Assembly (NCBI GenBank): GCA_026874595.1
Contig: CM049320.1
Coordinates: forward strand, 54,027,070 to 54,091,069
Direction: 5' to 3'
DNA: 64,000 nucleotides
Origin: Sipunculus nudus
Lineage: Eukaryota; Annelida; Sipuncula; Golfingiida; Sipunculidae
The notes under the pieces are model-generated. The model was not told the origin of the DNA, did no database searches, and saw only the letters and a list, made by a program, of their open reading frames with translations. Below, one piece after another: positions 12,095 to 24,268 of this stretch (the first letter of the stretch is position 1; every line of letters starts with the position of its first letter). The translations under genes and the position numbers were made by a program.

Positions 12095-14477
12095 ACATTA
12101 GGGAATCGGCTTTATGTTATGATAAACGATTTTGCATGAAACTGCACTGGGGACGTGTTTTTCGCACCTATTGCCTGCGCTCAGGTCCACTCATTAATGG
12201 ACAATATGTATCACCATTGATCTAGCTACATTTGTTTTGAATTAGGCGGCCTTTTATACCGTTTTTCTTTCTCAAAATTTTGTCAACGGTCATATTTCGG
12301 AAAAATGGTCAATTTTGGTATTCAATCTTTTTTTCGAATGAACAATTTTCGGATAAACGGTATATATATATATACTCTGAAAAATTTCAAGGTGCAAATT
12401 CATCTGACTCTGAGAATATGTTTTTAGAATCTATTGTGAGTTCTTAAATTTAAACCAGGTGTTTGTTATATAAGCTATCTTTTATTACTTTGCATATTAA
12501 TCTTAATATTATCTTTTCAGAATGGTGTATACTATGGCCATATGCAAGAAATGTGTTATATTTAATTAAAGCACACTATGCAATACATTTGTGATATTAA
12601 TTTTCGTATAATGAAAATAATAATGTTGCCCTTCAATATGAGACAAGGACACTTGGGATATTTTAAAATTTTTACCGGAGAGTCGAGAATTCTTAAAACA
12701 TTGGTCTACTGAAAGCCCTTGGATCAGTCGATATCATTCTTTGATCCATTGCAGACACTGCAAACATACTCAAGAGAGGAAAAGTAAAACACAGTTAAAG
12801 CTCTTAGGATGGAACAGATATTTGATCTTGAGAACAAATAGGTCCGAGTTTCCCGGGTATGCTATATGAATTATGATTAAACCTTCGCAAGTTTTGCATT
12901 TTAGTGTGTCTTTTTCATGTCTGCATGTAAAGGCCGTACAGTTCTTCATACGGTAGGCCGATAGAGTAAGCCTTAATTGAAGTGTAACATATGTAAATGA
13001 ATAGGTTAGTAAAACTTGAAAAAAAACTACGGACCTTGATGTTGATTTTTTTTTCACTATTTCACGTGTCCCTTTTTCAGAACTTAAAACGTTGAAACAT
13101 TACATGTCAGATCATGAATACCGTCTAAAGAAACTCTGAACCTGGGATTGGTTGGTAATTCTTAAGTGCTTTATCAGGCTTTTTCTACCATTTGCAGTTT
13201 TCCTTGAAACCAAAAATATATGAAATTGTAAGGAAATATTCCTTTGAAAACAGAAGGAATAATAAGTAAAAGTTTCTGGAATAGGACCTTGAGCATATAT
13301 ATGATTTAGGATAAAGCGAACTCTCCTTATCAACTCCTGTGCTGCAGGAGTAAAAATAGATGCACGTCTTGTGTATTTATTGCTGCCTTAGTACATTTAT
13401 ACATAGAGTTAGGCTTTAAAAGATCGTTGACGGTTCTACACATAGGCATAGATGAGACTAAGGTTTGGGGTATGTATTGACACCTTGACATGCTGGGTAC
13501 ATTATCTATTACATTCAACAAGATTCTTGGTTTCGTCTTGGGCCTGTATATCTTGTCACTGACTTCACAGGTTGTTTTCTTTCGTCTTTGATATATCAAC
13601 CGGTGAAGCCAGCCGTCAATAACAAGACGCACATGACCAAGAACAGATCAAGAATCTTTCCGATGTGTGACTGTTCGTGTTTGTTCAGACAAGAGATTCC
13701 AGATGTAAAGTCTTTTTACAAATTATGAACAGCCGAGGAGTGGTAGAGAAATTGTTTTGATTTATGTGGGACCTTTGTCGTTTTGGGTCAGTTATGAAGG
13801 AAATAAATATTCATTGTGCTTCACGCTTTATGAACCAGCCTTTTTTGTGAACTTATTCAATCTATTTAAGAAGTTGCTCTTATATCACACCATTGTAGAA
13901 TTCCAATGAAGGGAATAAATAGGGACATAAACATACTGGACTTGATTTGTCATAGATATAAAAAAACTGTAAGCACTAGAAATCTGCATTCTAAGGAATG
14001 CAAGCGACCGACGATTGAGATGCCCAAGAAACCATGGTTGCATGCACTTATTCGGCTCATATCATCAGATTCATTTCTGTTTAATTGACTGTACATTGCG
14101 GATATTCATTGGTGACATCCTTGAGTCCGATAATGTGCCAAGATCCAATATCTCATCTTTTCCTCATTTGCCCTTTCTCGAAATGCCTTGAAATAGCATG
14201 AGCTTCCATGCATGATTGCCTGAACAAACACACATGAAAAAAACACACAAACACACATAAACACGCACATATGAACGGAGATGAAAGCATACCCTCCTGG
14301 CGGAGGCACAAATATTCCACCTCCTTGCTTTACGACATGGTAATTATTTTTTTAAAGAACCTTGTTATTTCATTGGTCTGTGACCAACAGAGTACACAAC
14401 TATATTTTCCGCCATACAAGGCCCATTCGGAAAGAGGCTGTGCAAAGGTGGCATACAACACATATTTACACAGTTTT

Positions 14478-16095
14478 TAGCTCAGCTGATTAAAGTCATC
14501 TGAACCATAGCGGTCACCCTTTGTCCGGAGTCCGTCCGTCTGTCCGACCGTAAACCAGGCACAAATCGTAACCGTTGGTCATGGAATCTTCTAACCAGAC
14601 ATCCATAGAGGTCATTGAAAAATCTCCTGGGCAACCTGAAATTAGGTCTCTGTTACCCACATATTTTTAGCTATGGGGCTCCGAAATACCCCCAGAATGA
14701 TGGAAAATTTGATACAAAAGTATCTGAACAACTAATGCATTGATCACCATGATTCTTTTCATGGATCATGATCATGGAATGTTTCATCTGTTTCTGCAGA
14801 TTGGTTGCGCCACCTTTATTTTTTCCATTTTTTTACTATTTTTTTCTTTAATTTTTAAGACCTTAAAAGATGCAGTCATCTGTTAACAGGACACAAATCG
14901 TAACGACTGGAACTAGAATCTTCTGTTTTGACATGCTCAGGGATCACCCTATGTCCGGCATCCGTCCGTCCGTCTAGCTATCCGTCCGTTAACCAGGCAC
15001 AAATCGTAACCGTTGGTCATTGAATCTTCTAACCAGACACCCAGAGAGGTCATTGAAAAATGTCCGTTAAAATATCCTTGGAAACCTAAAATTAGGTCTC
15101 CATTACCCAAAACAGAAATTATAAATCACTTCCAAAATTATATTGACATGGCAGTCGTCTTGGTTTTTTCAAAGCAATGTAATAAAAATCGTCCTCTGCT
15201 CTTAATTAGCCGATGATTTGGTCCAGGAAAGACAGAAAAGAAAATGATAAATAGTCATTGATCAGTATGTACAGTCTTTAAACCATCTAAATGGGTTCTC
15301 AGGTGTAGGAAATGCATTAACATTTATTCCGAGATTTCTCGGAAATTCCGCGTATATTCCGGGTTTTACCGGTGCCGAGCTATTTGGGCTTCAAACTATC
15401 CCCCAGTGTAGCGGGGTCTAGTTCTTGTCCACTATAAGATAGCTCCTCCTCCATTTATTCTGCCTCAAAACAGATTCACAAACACACACGTTCGTCAAAA
15501 CGACTTCAACGGCTCTCAGCCATTTCCGGAATTGATTTATTAGGTGCAAGGTTCTGCCAATAGAACACATAGCGTGACCAAAACAAAAACTTGCATTTGA
15601 ACATTTGTAATATTACTGGTGCACATTGACATGATAATAATTGACGCTAATTAATGAATTAATAAACCTGTTTCACATCGGAATCCACAACACCAAGAAT
15701 ATGTGGAAAATTTGATACAAAAGCTCAAATATCTGAAAAATTAATACATTGATCACCATGTTTTTTTGCATAGATATTTGTCATGGAATGTTTCATCAGT
15801 TTCTGCAGACTGGTTGCGCCACCTGTATTTTTTTTATTTAAGATTTTTTTCTGTGTTTTTGAGACCTTTAAAGATGTGGTCATCTATTAACAGGGCAGAA
15901 ATCGTAATCACTGGACCTAGGATCTTTCAATTTGATATCCTGGAAGGTCCATAAAAAGTCTCCATGGAAACCCGAAATTAGTTCTCTGTTTGCCTTTTCT
16001 TTGAGCTGTGGGGGCTCTGAAGTACCCAAAGAATTATTGAAAAAATCGATACAAAATCTCAATTATCTGATCAACTAATGCATTGATCAAAACTG
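14478..16095. repeat. Bivalve-type dispersed repeat, several diverged partial copies
   Basis: Repeated phrases include 'tttttagctcagctgattaa', 'gtccgtccgt', 'ggcacaaatcgtaaccgttg', 'aaattaggtctctgttaccc', 'gctatggggctc', 'tgcattgatcaccatgattc' and 'tgtttcatctgtttctgcag'. They recur around 14478-14880, 14940-15100 and 15690-16090, and again at 35110-35770. The opening phrase is familiar from bivalve genomes. No coding capacity. Confidence 0.7.
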
Positions 16096-16239
16096 GAATG
16101 GCTAAAACAGAAACTTCAAGATGACATTGATACAGCTGGCATATTTAAAAGAGGTAACGTTACTCTTCTAAAAAGTAAGCCAGGCTATATTGTTGCATAA
16201 AGTTTGAAGGTGTGTTTCCTGAGACAAAAATAAAGCTGC

Positions 16240-16767
16240 CCGTTCAATAATAATAATAATAAATAAAATAATAATAAAATATTATTCTTATAATGCGCAC
16301 ATAACCAGAATACAAGACCCTGCTCAAGGCGCATAACAATTTAAAATTTATATAGCAATCACATACATTTAAAATAAATGACAATAATCAATATATATTT
16401 AAAACAAAATGCTAGTGTTAAGATGAATAAAATGTCTACTAAATAATAAAACATAGCATACAATCTACCGATTACATTGAATTTTATCATAGGCTTTTAT
16501 CATAGGCTTGCCTAAAAAATAAGTCTTCATTGCACGTTTAAATATATCAATAGAATATGATTTCTTTATATAGTTCGGCAATCTGTTCCAGAGCACAACA
16601 ACTGAATGCACTTTCCCCATATATAGATAATTTACTCCTAGGTTCACAAAGACGCATGTACTTATTACTTGATCTCGGAAAGTTCTTTGGTCGATGATCT
16701 CAACGTGTTTGGGTATCAGCGAACACAATGTTTTATAGTTATGAACAAATACAAGCAGAGGGATCAA
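16240..16767 (-). mobile_element. 3' end of an L2/CR1-like LINE (5'-truncated)
   Basis: On the minus strand 16465-16767 reads about 100 residues containing 'VVVLWNRLPNYIKKSYSIDI' then 'FKRAMKTYF', the C-terminal end typical of LINE reverse transcriptase ORFs (LWN-LP pattern before an FK-K-YF motif). Downstream on the same strand is a 'gcgccttgagcagggtcttg' segment and a (TTA)n-type tail ending near 16240, the classic 3' end of L2-type LINEs and their SINE partners. The rest of the element is missing. Confidence 0.75.
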
Positions 16768-17683
16768 AGACTAATTAGTAATAAAAATAATTTACAAACC
16801 ATAAAATTACTTTAAAATTAATTTTACGAACAGTAAGCTGCAGGCCTCTGATGTCCAGACAGTGAAGGGAAATTGTTTAAATAATAACAATAACTAAATT
16901 ATAATGATAATTATGAAAAGTCCGTCTGTTTTTTGTTTGTCCATTGATGACAAGGTCTGTCTGTTTTATTTGTTTTTTTTTTTGTTGTCCGTTGGTAACA
17001 TTTAATTTGGAACCAGTTGTGGAGGCACGATCATTTTAGGTCATTACGAGGAAATTATTCAAGTTTTTAAATTGGTGATCCCAATTTGGTACTTTGTGAC
17101 CTCATGTAACACGGCATAAAAGAATCTCGTACGTAGATGGGACGTAAATAAACACCCCGGAATTAGAGAAACCATAAAAAAATCATTTAAAAAATGCAAC
17201 AAACTTTCCTCATTTCACTCTGTAATGCTAGAAGAAACAAAGGAGATCGAGAAGATATTTGTCTAAGATTTAATATCCACTATTCTCCAAAGTGTCCATA
17301 TTATAAATTATGAAAACATATTACATTCTATAGTCTAAAAATTATAACAGATCTAAATGAATATAATTTTAGAAATGTGTTTTGAAGACTCAATTACCGA
17401 TCAGCCATATTATTTGTTGGTTTGGAGCAAGTATCTGTCACATGTCGTCAACCCTGCAAAATATGAAAAAAAAATAAAGTTGCAATATTTTCTTAAGAAC
17501 ATCCAATCTTTAGGCAATCATATTATTTATCTTAATATTTTAGATTGGTTGATAATTTCACAGGTTTCAGTCGAAAAGAGCGGCATAAGAAAATGTCGTA
17601 TATAGACAGCAATAACGAATCTGGACTCATAAGAGTGGTGGTTGTTTTGAGGTGTTCGCTAAACAGAGGTTTTACTGTACAAC

Positions 17684-17796
17684 TTACCTGCCACAGCAAT
17701 GGCCTATTTCACCATTTTCAAGAAAACACCATCCAGTCACCGACCCACGGATAGGACATGCCTCATTCCGAGGAATACATATGCTGGAGGGACAAT
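17684..17796 (-). CDS. Six-cysteine peptide gene, exon 3 (cysteine core)
   Basis: Acceptor 'attcctctgcag' and an open frame with all six cysteines, ending CCGR and TAA at 17684-17686. If the overlapping strong donor at 17687 were used, the last two bases would join another exon that I could not find. Confidence 0.78.
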
Positions 17797-18029
17797 CTGC
17801 AGAGGAATGGGGCTTAATGAATTGAAAAAAATTTTGAAAGGTTTTCTGAAATATCAAACCATTCTCCTTGATTTTATTAGTTCATGTAGTCCTTACACTT
17901 CTATTTTTTTATATATATTTAATATGTATAGTTTAGAATGCTATATGTAAATATATTCATGTTGCCGTCAGAATTGTCATTATATTATTTGCTTTTCAAT
18001 TGTTATTGTATTGTGTTATATATTATAAG

Positions 18030-18099
<70 letters not shown>

Positions 18100-19192
18100 T
18101 CAAGCCCGCTTATTGTCATGTCGATGGTGCATGCATAAATTATGATAATAAGCGGGATGTGACATTATGCGGGCTTCAACATCGATGTCCTTTTGAGTCA
18201 TGGAAGGAGCGTTATGTCTCAAATGATATTTAATAAATCGTCAACAAAAAGAAAAAAGAAACGTTTATAATTTTTTTATTGCACAACGGCATACCAAATT
18301 ACGTTTATGCGCAACTGACAATTTATTTCCTGTGAGTTTTGCTCTGCATGCCACAATAACTGACAAAAATCAAACTTGCCAACAGAAAGAGACGTAGCGT
18401 CTGGGTCATGAGGTCAAATGTCTGGAAATATGAGGCACAGTTATAACGTTATTACTAGGCAAATCATTTTACTAAATAATTATTTCCTCGACTATTGCGC
18501 CTTATTTTCCTGATATCTTATTAATAACTCAAACTTCCATGATCGTCTTTATGATAGGACTGTTGGGGAAGCGGGCATCGTCATGCCATTGTCAACTTTC
18601 TGAAATTTCGCCGCGATTGGATTTTGAACCGGTTATCTCTCTAGGGCTCACAAACTCCCCAAACTTTCGTGGATTCTTAAAGGGGATTTCCAGTCGTAAG
18701 CAACGTTTAGAGCTCGTGCTTCATATCAGTTCGGCGAAACGTCACGGAGGTGTAAACCATGGCCTTGCAAAGGCTGAGAGTTCATTATGTATGACATGAT
18801 GGCAAACATCGCCCTTGTTAACGTTCGAAGAAACGCAATGAACTGGATAACCGTGGTATCTTAAGACGTTAATTAGCTAATTGACGGGGAGTGACCTGCA
18901 TGCATCACTGCCTGCCGCACACAGGTGGGGGATGTGATCGTTTGATACGCCTGACTGATTACAGGCTCTTGGCCTCCTTGATCGCTGTGTCGGCGTCTGA
19001 TGTGATATTAACTGCGATCTGGTATCAATTCCAAAGTTTCCAAGCATGACAATAAACGGGATTATGACAATATTCCATAAAAAATTAAACGGTCAGATTT
19101 ACCATTGTTTATATAGGAAATGGTTTGGGATTTCAGATTTATGTGACAATAAATGAGATTTTCTATTAACCGATATGACACAAAGTGGGCTC

Positions 19193-19243
<51 letters not shown>

Positions 19244-20488
19244 TAATCTACTATATTTCAGCAGTAAGCAGCTGCTACAGATATCTATGGTTTGACACCC
19301 AAGCTTTATAATCATACAAATATAGAGGAATATGTATATGTGTGTGTTGGTGTCACGCAAAATGAAATGCACAATCTGTCGAACTGTATATAAATTCCGT
19401 AGTTAGAAAAGATAATAAGCGGTAAAAATTAACTTAAGGCTAGGATAAACCCCTTACTATTTTGTTTGCTTTTTAAATTTTCCTCCTGAGTATTACCCAG
19501 GTGACTTTATAGTCTTACCTCGTGCAAGCTTCACAGATGTAAAGTCTTAGATAGGCTATATATAAAACGGATAGATATAAAAATAAATATTTATCTTCTT
19601 GTACATCAAGAAATGAGACGAGGTGAATCTTTTTCCTATCCAGTCACTCTGTTTTGCTATAGTGATATGCATTTACCAATTCCTGTGGTGGTAGTAAGTA
19701 TGGATTTCCTTAGTCATTGCTTAGGCATTCATTTTATTTTCTGAAATAACTTCACAAATTGGTTTAATATGATCTGAACTAAAGAAAATCAACTCACCTG
19801 GTCCTGGAAAGGCATCTGAAAAATAAAATATAGCAGTAATACATAATAATATATAAATCAGATTTTTTTAGAGAAGATGCATGATAGCTGCAGCTGCCCT
19901 TAACGCGGTTTTACTTGACAGCTGAAAGAAAATACAAGGGTGGACATTTAAACACCGAGGAGGAAAATGACTCTTCAAGAAACGAAGCGTGATTTGCATG
20001 CCATAAATGAAAACTTCCACTCACGATCACCTTAATAGTACGGACGGCTCTTAAAATAAAGCCTTTAAGAGGTCAAGAAAAACCACAAATGTCTATAATT
20101 TGTCTTATAGAAGCTCTGAAAAACACGGCCAAATCCCCTGGTCTTGTGTCCATCATTCGGAGATTCAAAGGTACATTAACGTGAGGTCATTTCTTGATAT
20201 TGCGCATTAACAGAAAAGAATAATCGTAGGCATTGATATTGGGAAAATGAAAATAACTGTGTGTGTGTGATAAAAGCTTAGCATTTAGGAAACGTCACTT
20301 CAATATAAACCTCAAAATGAAACTAATAGTGTAAATATTAAAGTATATTTTATATTTTATTGTGAAAGTGCAACCCAAAACACTTATAATTGTATATGGT
20401 GCAGCAAGCATTAATATAATTACCAACCTGCGCTGCCAGATATCAGTGACAAGATGCATAGGACCAACATTAGGTGAATCTTAGACAT
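17684..20488 (-). CDS. Small secreted six-cysteine peptide (defensin-like), 3 exons
   Basis: Exons on the minus strand are 20488-20428, 19815-19798 and 17796-17684. All junctions are GT/AG, all phase 1, total 192 nt, giving 63 residues plus TAA. Residues 1-20 ('MSKIHLMLVLCILSLISGSA') are a clear signal peptide; 'DAFPGP' follows, then a core with six cysteines: 'CPSSIC', 'IPRNEAC', 'PIRGSVTGWC', 'FLENGEIGHCCGR'. Spacing is C-x4-C-x6-C-x9-C-x9-CC. The terminal CC and six cysteines resemble beta-defensins (usual C-x6-C-x4-C-x9-C-x6-CC) but the spacing differs, so the family is not certain. It is expected to be secreted and disulfide-bonded; an antimicrobial role is inference. A TIR transposon lies in intron 2. 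TAA lies in the apparent donor context 'ag|gtaagt', so a further exon is possible. Confidence 0.78.
18030..18096. repeat. (TA)n-rich tract at left edge of TIR element
   Basis: TA dinucleotides with a few ATTTATA interruptions, immediately abutting the transposon terminus. Confidence 0.9.
18095..19197. mobile_element. Pogo/Tc1-like non-autonomous TIR element, about 1.1 kb
   Basis: Left end 'tacagtcaagcccgcttatt', right end (reverse complement) 'tatagtcgagcccactttgt'. TA dinucleotides at both ends fit the TA target duplication of Tc1/mariner-pogo elements. Subterminal 'gtcatg' and 'aataa.cggg' phrases recur near both ends. No transposase remnant seen. Both flanks are (TA)n, and it lies inside intron 2 of the six-cysteine peptide gene. 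Confidence 0.75.
19197..19241. repeat. (TA)n microsatellite at right edge of TIR element
   Basis: Perfect AT tract continuing directly from the transposon end. Confidence 0.93.
19798..19815 (-). CDS. Six-cysteine peptide gene, 18-nt microexon
   Basis: Acceptor 'tttatttttcag', donor 'accag|gtgagtt', both strong. Phase 1-1; encodes 'DAFPGP' using one base from exon 1. Being symmetric, it could be skipped without breaking frame. Confidence 0.72.
20428..20488 (-). CDS. Six-cysteine peptide gene, exon 1 (signal peptide)
   Basis: ATG at 20488 (minus), 20 codons plus one base, donor 'gcgcag|gttggt'. The hydrophobic core is 'LMLVLCILSLI'. Upstream TAG/TAA codons and good fit of exon 2 support this start. 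Confidence 0.78.
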
Positions 20489-20696
20489 GTTGATCTCTTC
20501 ACGAGGATTGTGACAATATCGTTCAGGTGCTCGTAGTGCATAGGAATACTGAGATGAAGCATACATAGCAGTGACTACGGTTGGAGGATATTTGGGTTAC
20601 ATTCACACATATTTTATATTAATGTGTCAGATTTAAAGGATGACAGAAATTTTATATGCTTCATGACTCCCAAACAGTGTTCATATATGAAAAAGG

Positions 20697-20697
<1 letters not shown>

Positions 20698-20733
<36 letters not shown>
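20698..20733. repeat. (TA)n microsatellite
   Basis: Perfect AT tract, upstream (minus-strand sense) of the six-cysteine peptide gene. Confidence 0.95.
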
Positions 20734-20737
<4 letters not shown>

Positions 20738-22387
20738 TACAAACACTTCTCAATCTTGATGTACTTTGACCTTGAGAACAAAATTCTCATATCCTTCACG
20801 GTTTATGAACAGTGCTTTGGTATGACATACTAATAAGTAATACAGGCCTTTATATATCACCTTGTTTGTACACCTAACTGTGGTGAATTAACATAAAGAG
20901 TGAAGTATTGCAGACATGAACTATGGCGTGAAAGTGGTGGACTGCATCTGATCACATACCGCAATAACCCATGGTATGTAAACAAAGACAAAGAGACAGA
21001 AAGAAAAAGTGTAAATCGGACTTGATACACTGTGCTTGTCTTAGTTGATGCAACACTTAAGACGTAATTTCTCCCGCTGACGGATCCATCAAACTTGTTC
21101 TTGCTGTGTCGCAACGCTTAGAACAGGTGGCGTCACCTTACGGCAAATTATATAATTATTTTACGGCTCTATCGCCGACTATTTCATCGACTGGTGGGTC
21201 CAGTATTGTTGCAAAAGCCATTTTGTTATAAGAATCGGGGCCTACTACCGAACAAAGTTTGACGCGGCTATTTTGTTCTTAGGCAAGAAGAGCAAGAATT
21301 GGAGAAACAGTTCCAAATAAGGTTTACCAGCTTGTAGAGAAATAAGTAGAGCTAACTCAAGTTTCAATGCCGAAACAAAATACAATGTATATACAAAGTT
21401 ATTGCTTCATGGTAGCGAATTACCTTTCTTAGGTGTACTTTCGGGCTCGACAGTTGTCTAACAACAATAAATGATATGGACCCTTTGATTGCTGTCAGTC
21501 TCTCTTATTAAATTTATTGTTTTGCAATTTTAACGAACACAGTTTTAAAGTATCCAAGGTCATCGTCCATGTTAAATCGTTGTTTTTGTTATTGATGCTT
21601 TGAACATAACCATACATTTTGTCAAGTTTTATAATGTTTAATTTAAAAATTTAAAGGGTATTTCTGTGTTTCTACAAAACAAACTACTCACACTATTTAC
21701 TTGTTTTTTTTTAGTTATGCTTAGAGCATCAGCAAAGTGTAAACATAATTGAATTCCACCTATTAAGACCTGGGTATTAGCAGTGTTTGAAATAATCTGT
21801 CTTTTTTTTAAATTGAACTTAAGGCATGTTATCCCTATGGTTTTTGCAAAAAAAAGGTTCACCTGTCACTGATGTTTAGTTTTATTATATATTAAAATAC
21901 GTCAAAACCGATAAATCTTATATGAACAGACTACAAACTTTTAAAAAAAACCTTCACAATTCTAAGATCCATTTGAGTATTTGTTCTGAAATTATTCTAG
22001 AAAATAAGATCCGATCTTTTAGAGCATTTGCAGAATCCAGTATGGCCGCAACACAGCAACATAAGATTTAATATGGACGGGACTACATGAAACATTATAA
22101 TGTGTACAGTTGGATGCCCCTAAATCTTAATTATTATGACATAAACATAAACTAGGCAAACAGACCTAGTCACTTTCCTTAAACTTATAGATGTCCTTAT
22201 GCACAATGATTAGGATCACCCCTCCTTAATTATTATTGCAGCTCTATCAAACTGATGATCACATAAATTTTTCAAATTCTTCAAGAATATTATATTTGCT
22301 ATTTGGCTGAGGTTGTTACCAGAGGCATAAGACATCCACTGTAGACAATAGTTAGAATATAATCAATATACTTATATAATATATATA

Positions 22388-22389
<2 letters not shown>

Positions 22390-22459
<70 letters not shown>
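22390..22459. repeat. (TA)n microsatellite
   Basis: Perfect AT tract of about 35 units. Confidence 0.95.
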
Positions 22460-22463
<4 letters not shown>

Positions 22464-24128
22464 AATCATATAAACAAGACAGAAACAAAGGGAAACAATG
22501 AAACACCTTTAGGTACTAAAGATGAAAATCAGGCAATAACTTTTTATATCACGCTTATGCTCCACAATACGGTTTCACTCTTTTAAGACGGGCCCACTTA
22601 CATTCATTCACGCAGTCGTGAAACAAAGTGATTTAAGACGTGTCCCAATATAATTAGAACAAAGAAGATATCTTTTTATATTATGTACGCATGGTCATAT
22701 ATTGCATTATCTGTTTATTCAAAATTCCAATAAAAATAGTTATATCTATATGATGTCTTGGAAATGCCAGTGCTTATTATTTAATTAATAGAACGATAAT
22801 ATGTGTAATCTAAGTTGGTCAATTTGACATTTTCCTATACACCGTGAATTTGAGTTTATTCTTTCAGAAACTAACTGTCTTTCAGAAGCAAATCCACTTT
22901 TCAGTGGGTAATAATGCAGCGACATCTATCAACCTGAAACAAAATTAAACTTTAATTTAACTGCAGGATAATTAACAGGCAATATGCTGTTAAGATATAA
23001 TAAGGTATGGCACGCATTTTTTTCATATGAATAATTTGATTATACTTAGTGTAAAGCAACAACCAATGTTAAGATGTGATAAGAGTAAACTCAGATAGTC
23101 GTCAACGAACAGGTCATATAAATATATATATAAAGGTAATTTGAGGTATCCGTGTGATGGGAATTTTGAACCCATCTTTAGAAAAGAAGACAACCATGCA
23201 TTTACACAGTACGTTCATTCTCCAAACCCTTTCTGATCTTCCTTTTCAAGATTTTCTTATTTCACGTGCGACAGTAAACTTCCTGACCTCCCATAATCCT
23301 TCATTTAATTTATATCCCTTGAAATCCTATATGGAATATCATTTTCAGAATTCTATCGATTTGTCAGTCAGTGAATCAGTAATCTGGTAATAACGCTCGA
23401 CTGAATAAGTCCCTCATGGTTCAAAGTTTATGCCACCTATATCCGGTGTACAACCATCCTGTATCCATCAATCAAACACGTATTGTCCCACTAGCCTTCA
23501 TCCCAAATGTTTAAGTTAAAATGCTCTGTGCCACCTACCTGTATCAAACCTGTTACACTTACAGTACTCTGTACAACCAGCTGGCATGCCCCCTGTTAAA
23601 CTTATAACATCAATGCTCTGTAGCACTTGCTGGCATCCCAAGTGTAAATCTCTGTACCACCAGTTCGTTTTACCTTGGGTAAAGGATTGATATCCGATTG
23701 TTAAAATAGAAAAAAATGTTAAATTACCACGAGTAAGACATATAACACACCTTTGCCATATTCAAACACCAACCTTCCTTGAAGAGCGCAGTTTGCGATC
23801 AGTGCACGTGCAAATATTTGCAACTGCAACATATGACCATTAAACTTGCTTATGTAATCATAGTATACGTCTTACATGAAATAACAATTTGTAAGTATCA
23901 TTTTTTACTGTAGTTCGTCTGCCCTGAATTGTATTTGTCACTCAATAATAACCAGTACAATCTAAATACAAAATGGATACATATATTCCTCACTTGTACA
24001 GTTATGGGAGAGATAAAAAAATAAATTTGAAGCACACATAACATATTTATAGGAAGTCATATTGGCTAACGGATTTGACATAATAGTGATATTTTAACTT
24101 ACCCTATACTTTTTGTTGTTATGAAACT

Positions 24129-24268
24129 CTAATTTTTAAACATTGAATCCCCGTCATTATCCAATGTTTGATTGATCGACTCCTCAAATTTGCACGTGTA
24201 AGCAAGCCGTTCGGGTCGATTCCTGTGCTTTTGATTCTCAGTACACATTTCTTGGAAAACGATTTCAA
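24129..24268 (-). CDS. Exon-like open frame, unknown product (weak)
   Basis: On the minus strand, acceptor 'tattatttccag' is followed by two bases and 45 codons ending in TAG, including 'EIVFQEMCTENQKHRNRPER' and 'AYTCKFEESINQTLDNDG'. The composition looks protein-like, with two cysteines and a sequon. No upstream exon or signal peptide was found. It could be the last exon of a small gene or chance. Confidence 0.25.

Larger units (their letters stand above)
6621..14470. other. Intergenic region without supported genes
   Basis: AT-rich sequence with scattered stops in all frames. It contains a 22-nt poly-G run (7518-7539), a (TA)n tract (8029-8081), a degenerate tandem-like stretch (about 9100-9480) repeating 'ctggcatggtgacaac'-type phrases, (TAA)n near 9960-9995 and a long hairpin at 12019-12094. 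Nothing I could assign as a gene. Confidence 0.5.

Noticed and set aside
11916-12225. ORFs with long Ile-Tyr runs (also at 18000, 19166, 44669, 45929, 49282, 57509)
   Set aside because: These are translations of (TA)n tracts, which lack stops in one frame; no coding signal outside the repeat.
12240-12365. Possible further pogo-type end ('ttcggaaaaatgg', 'ttttcggataaacgg')
   Set aside because: It resembles subterminal sequence of the 25503 element but no pair of matching TIRs with TA borders could be found.
13112-13632. Two minus-strand ORFs, one of 100 codons
   Set aside because: The longer one has protein-like stretches ('PKTKPRILLNVIDNVPSMS') but no recognised domain, no convincing splice partners and no Met context. 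Left unresolved rather than called.
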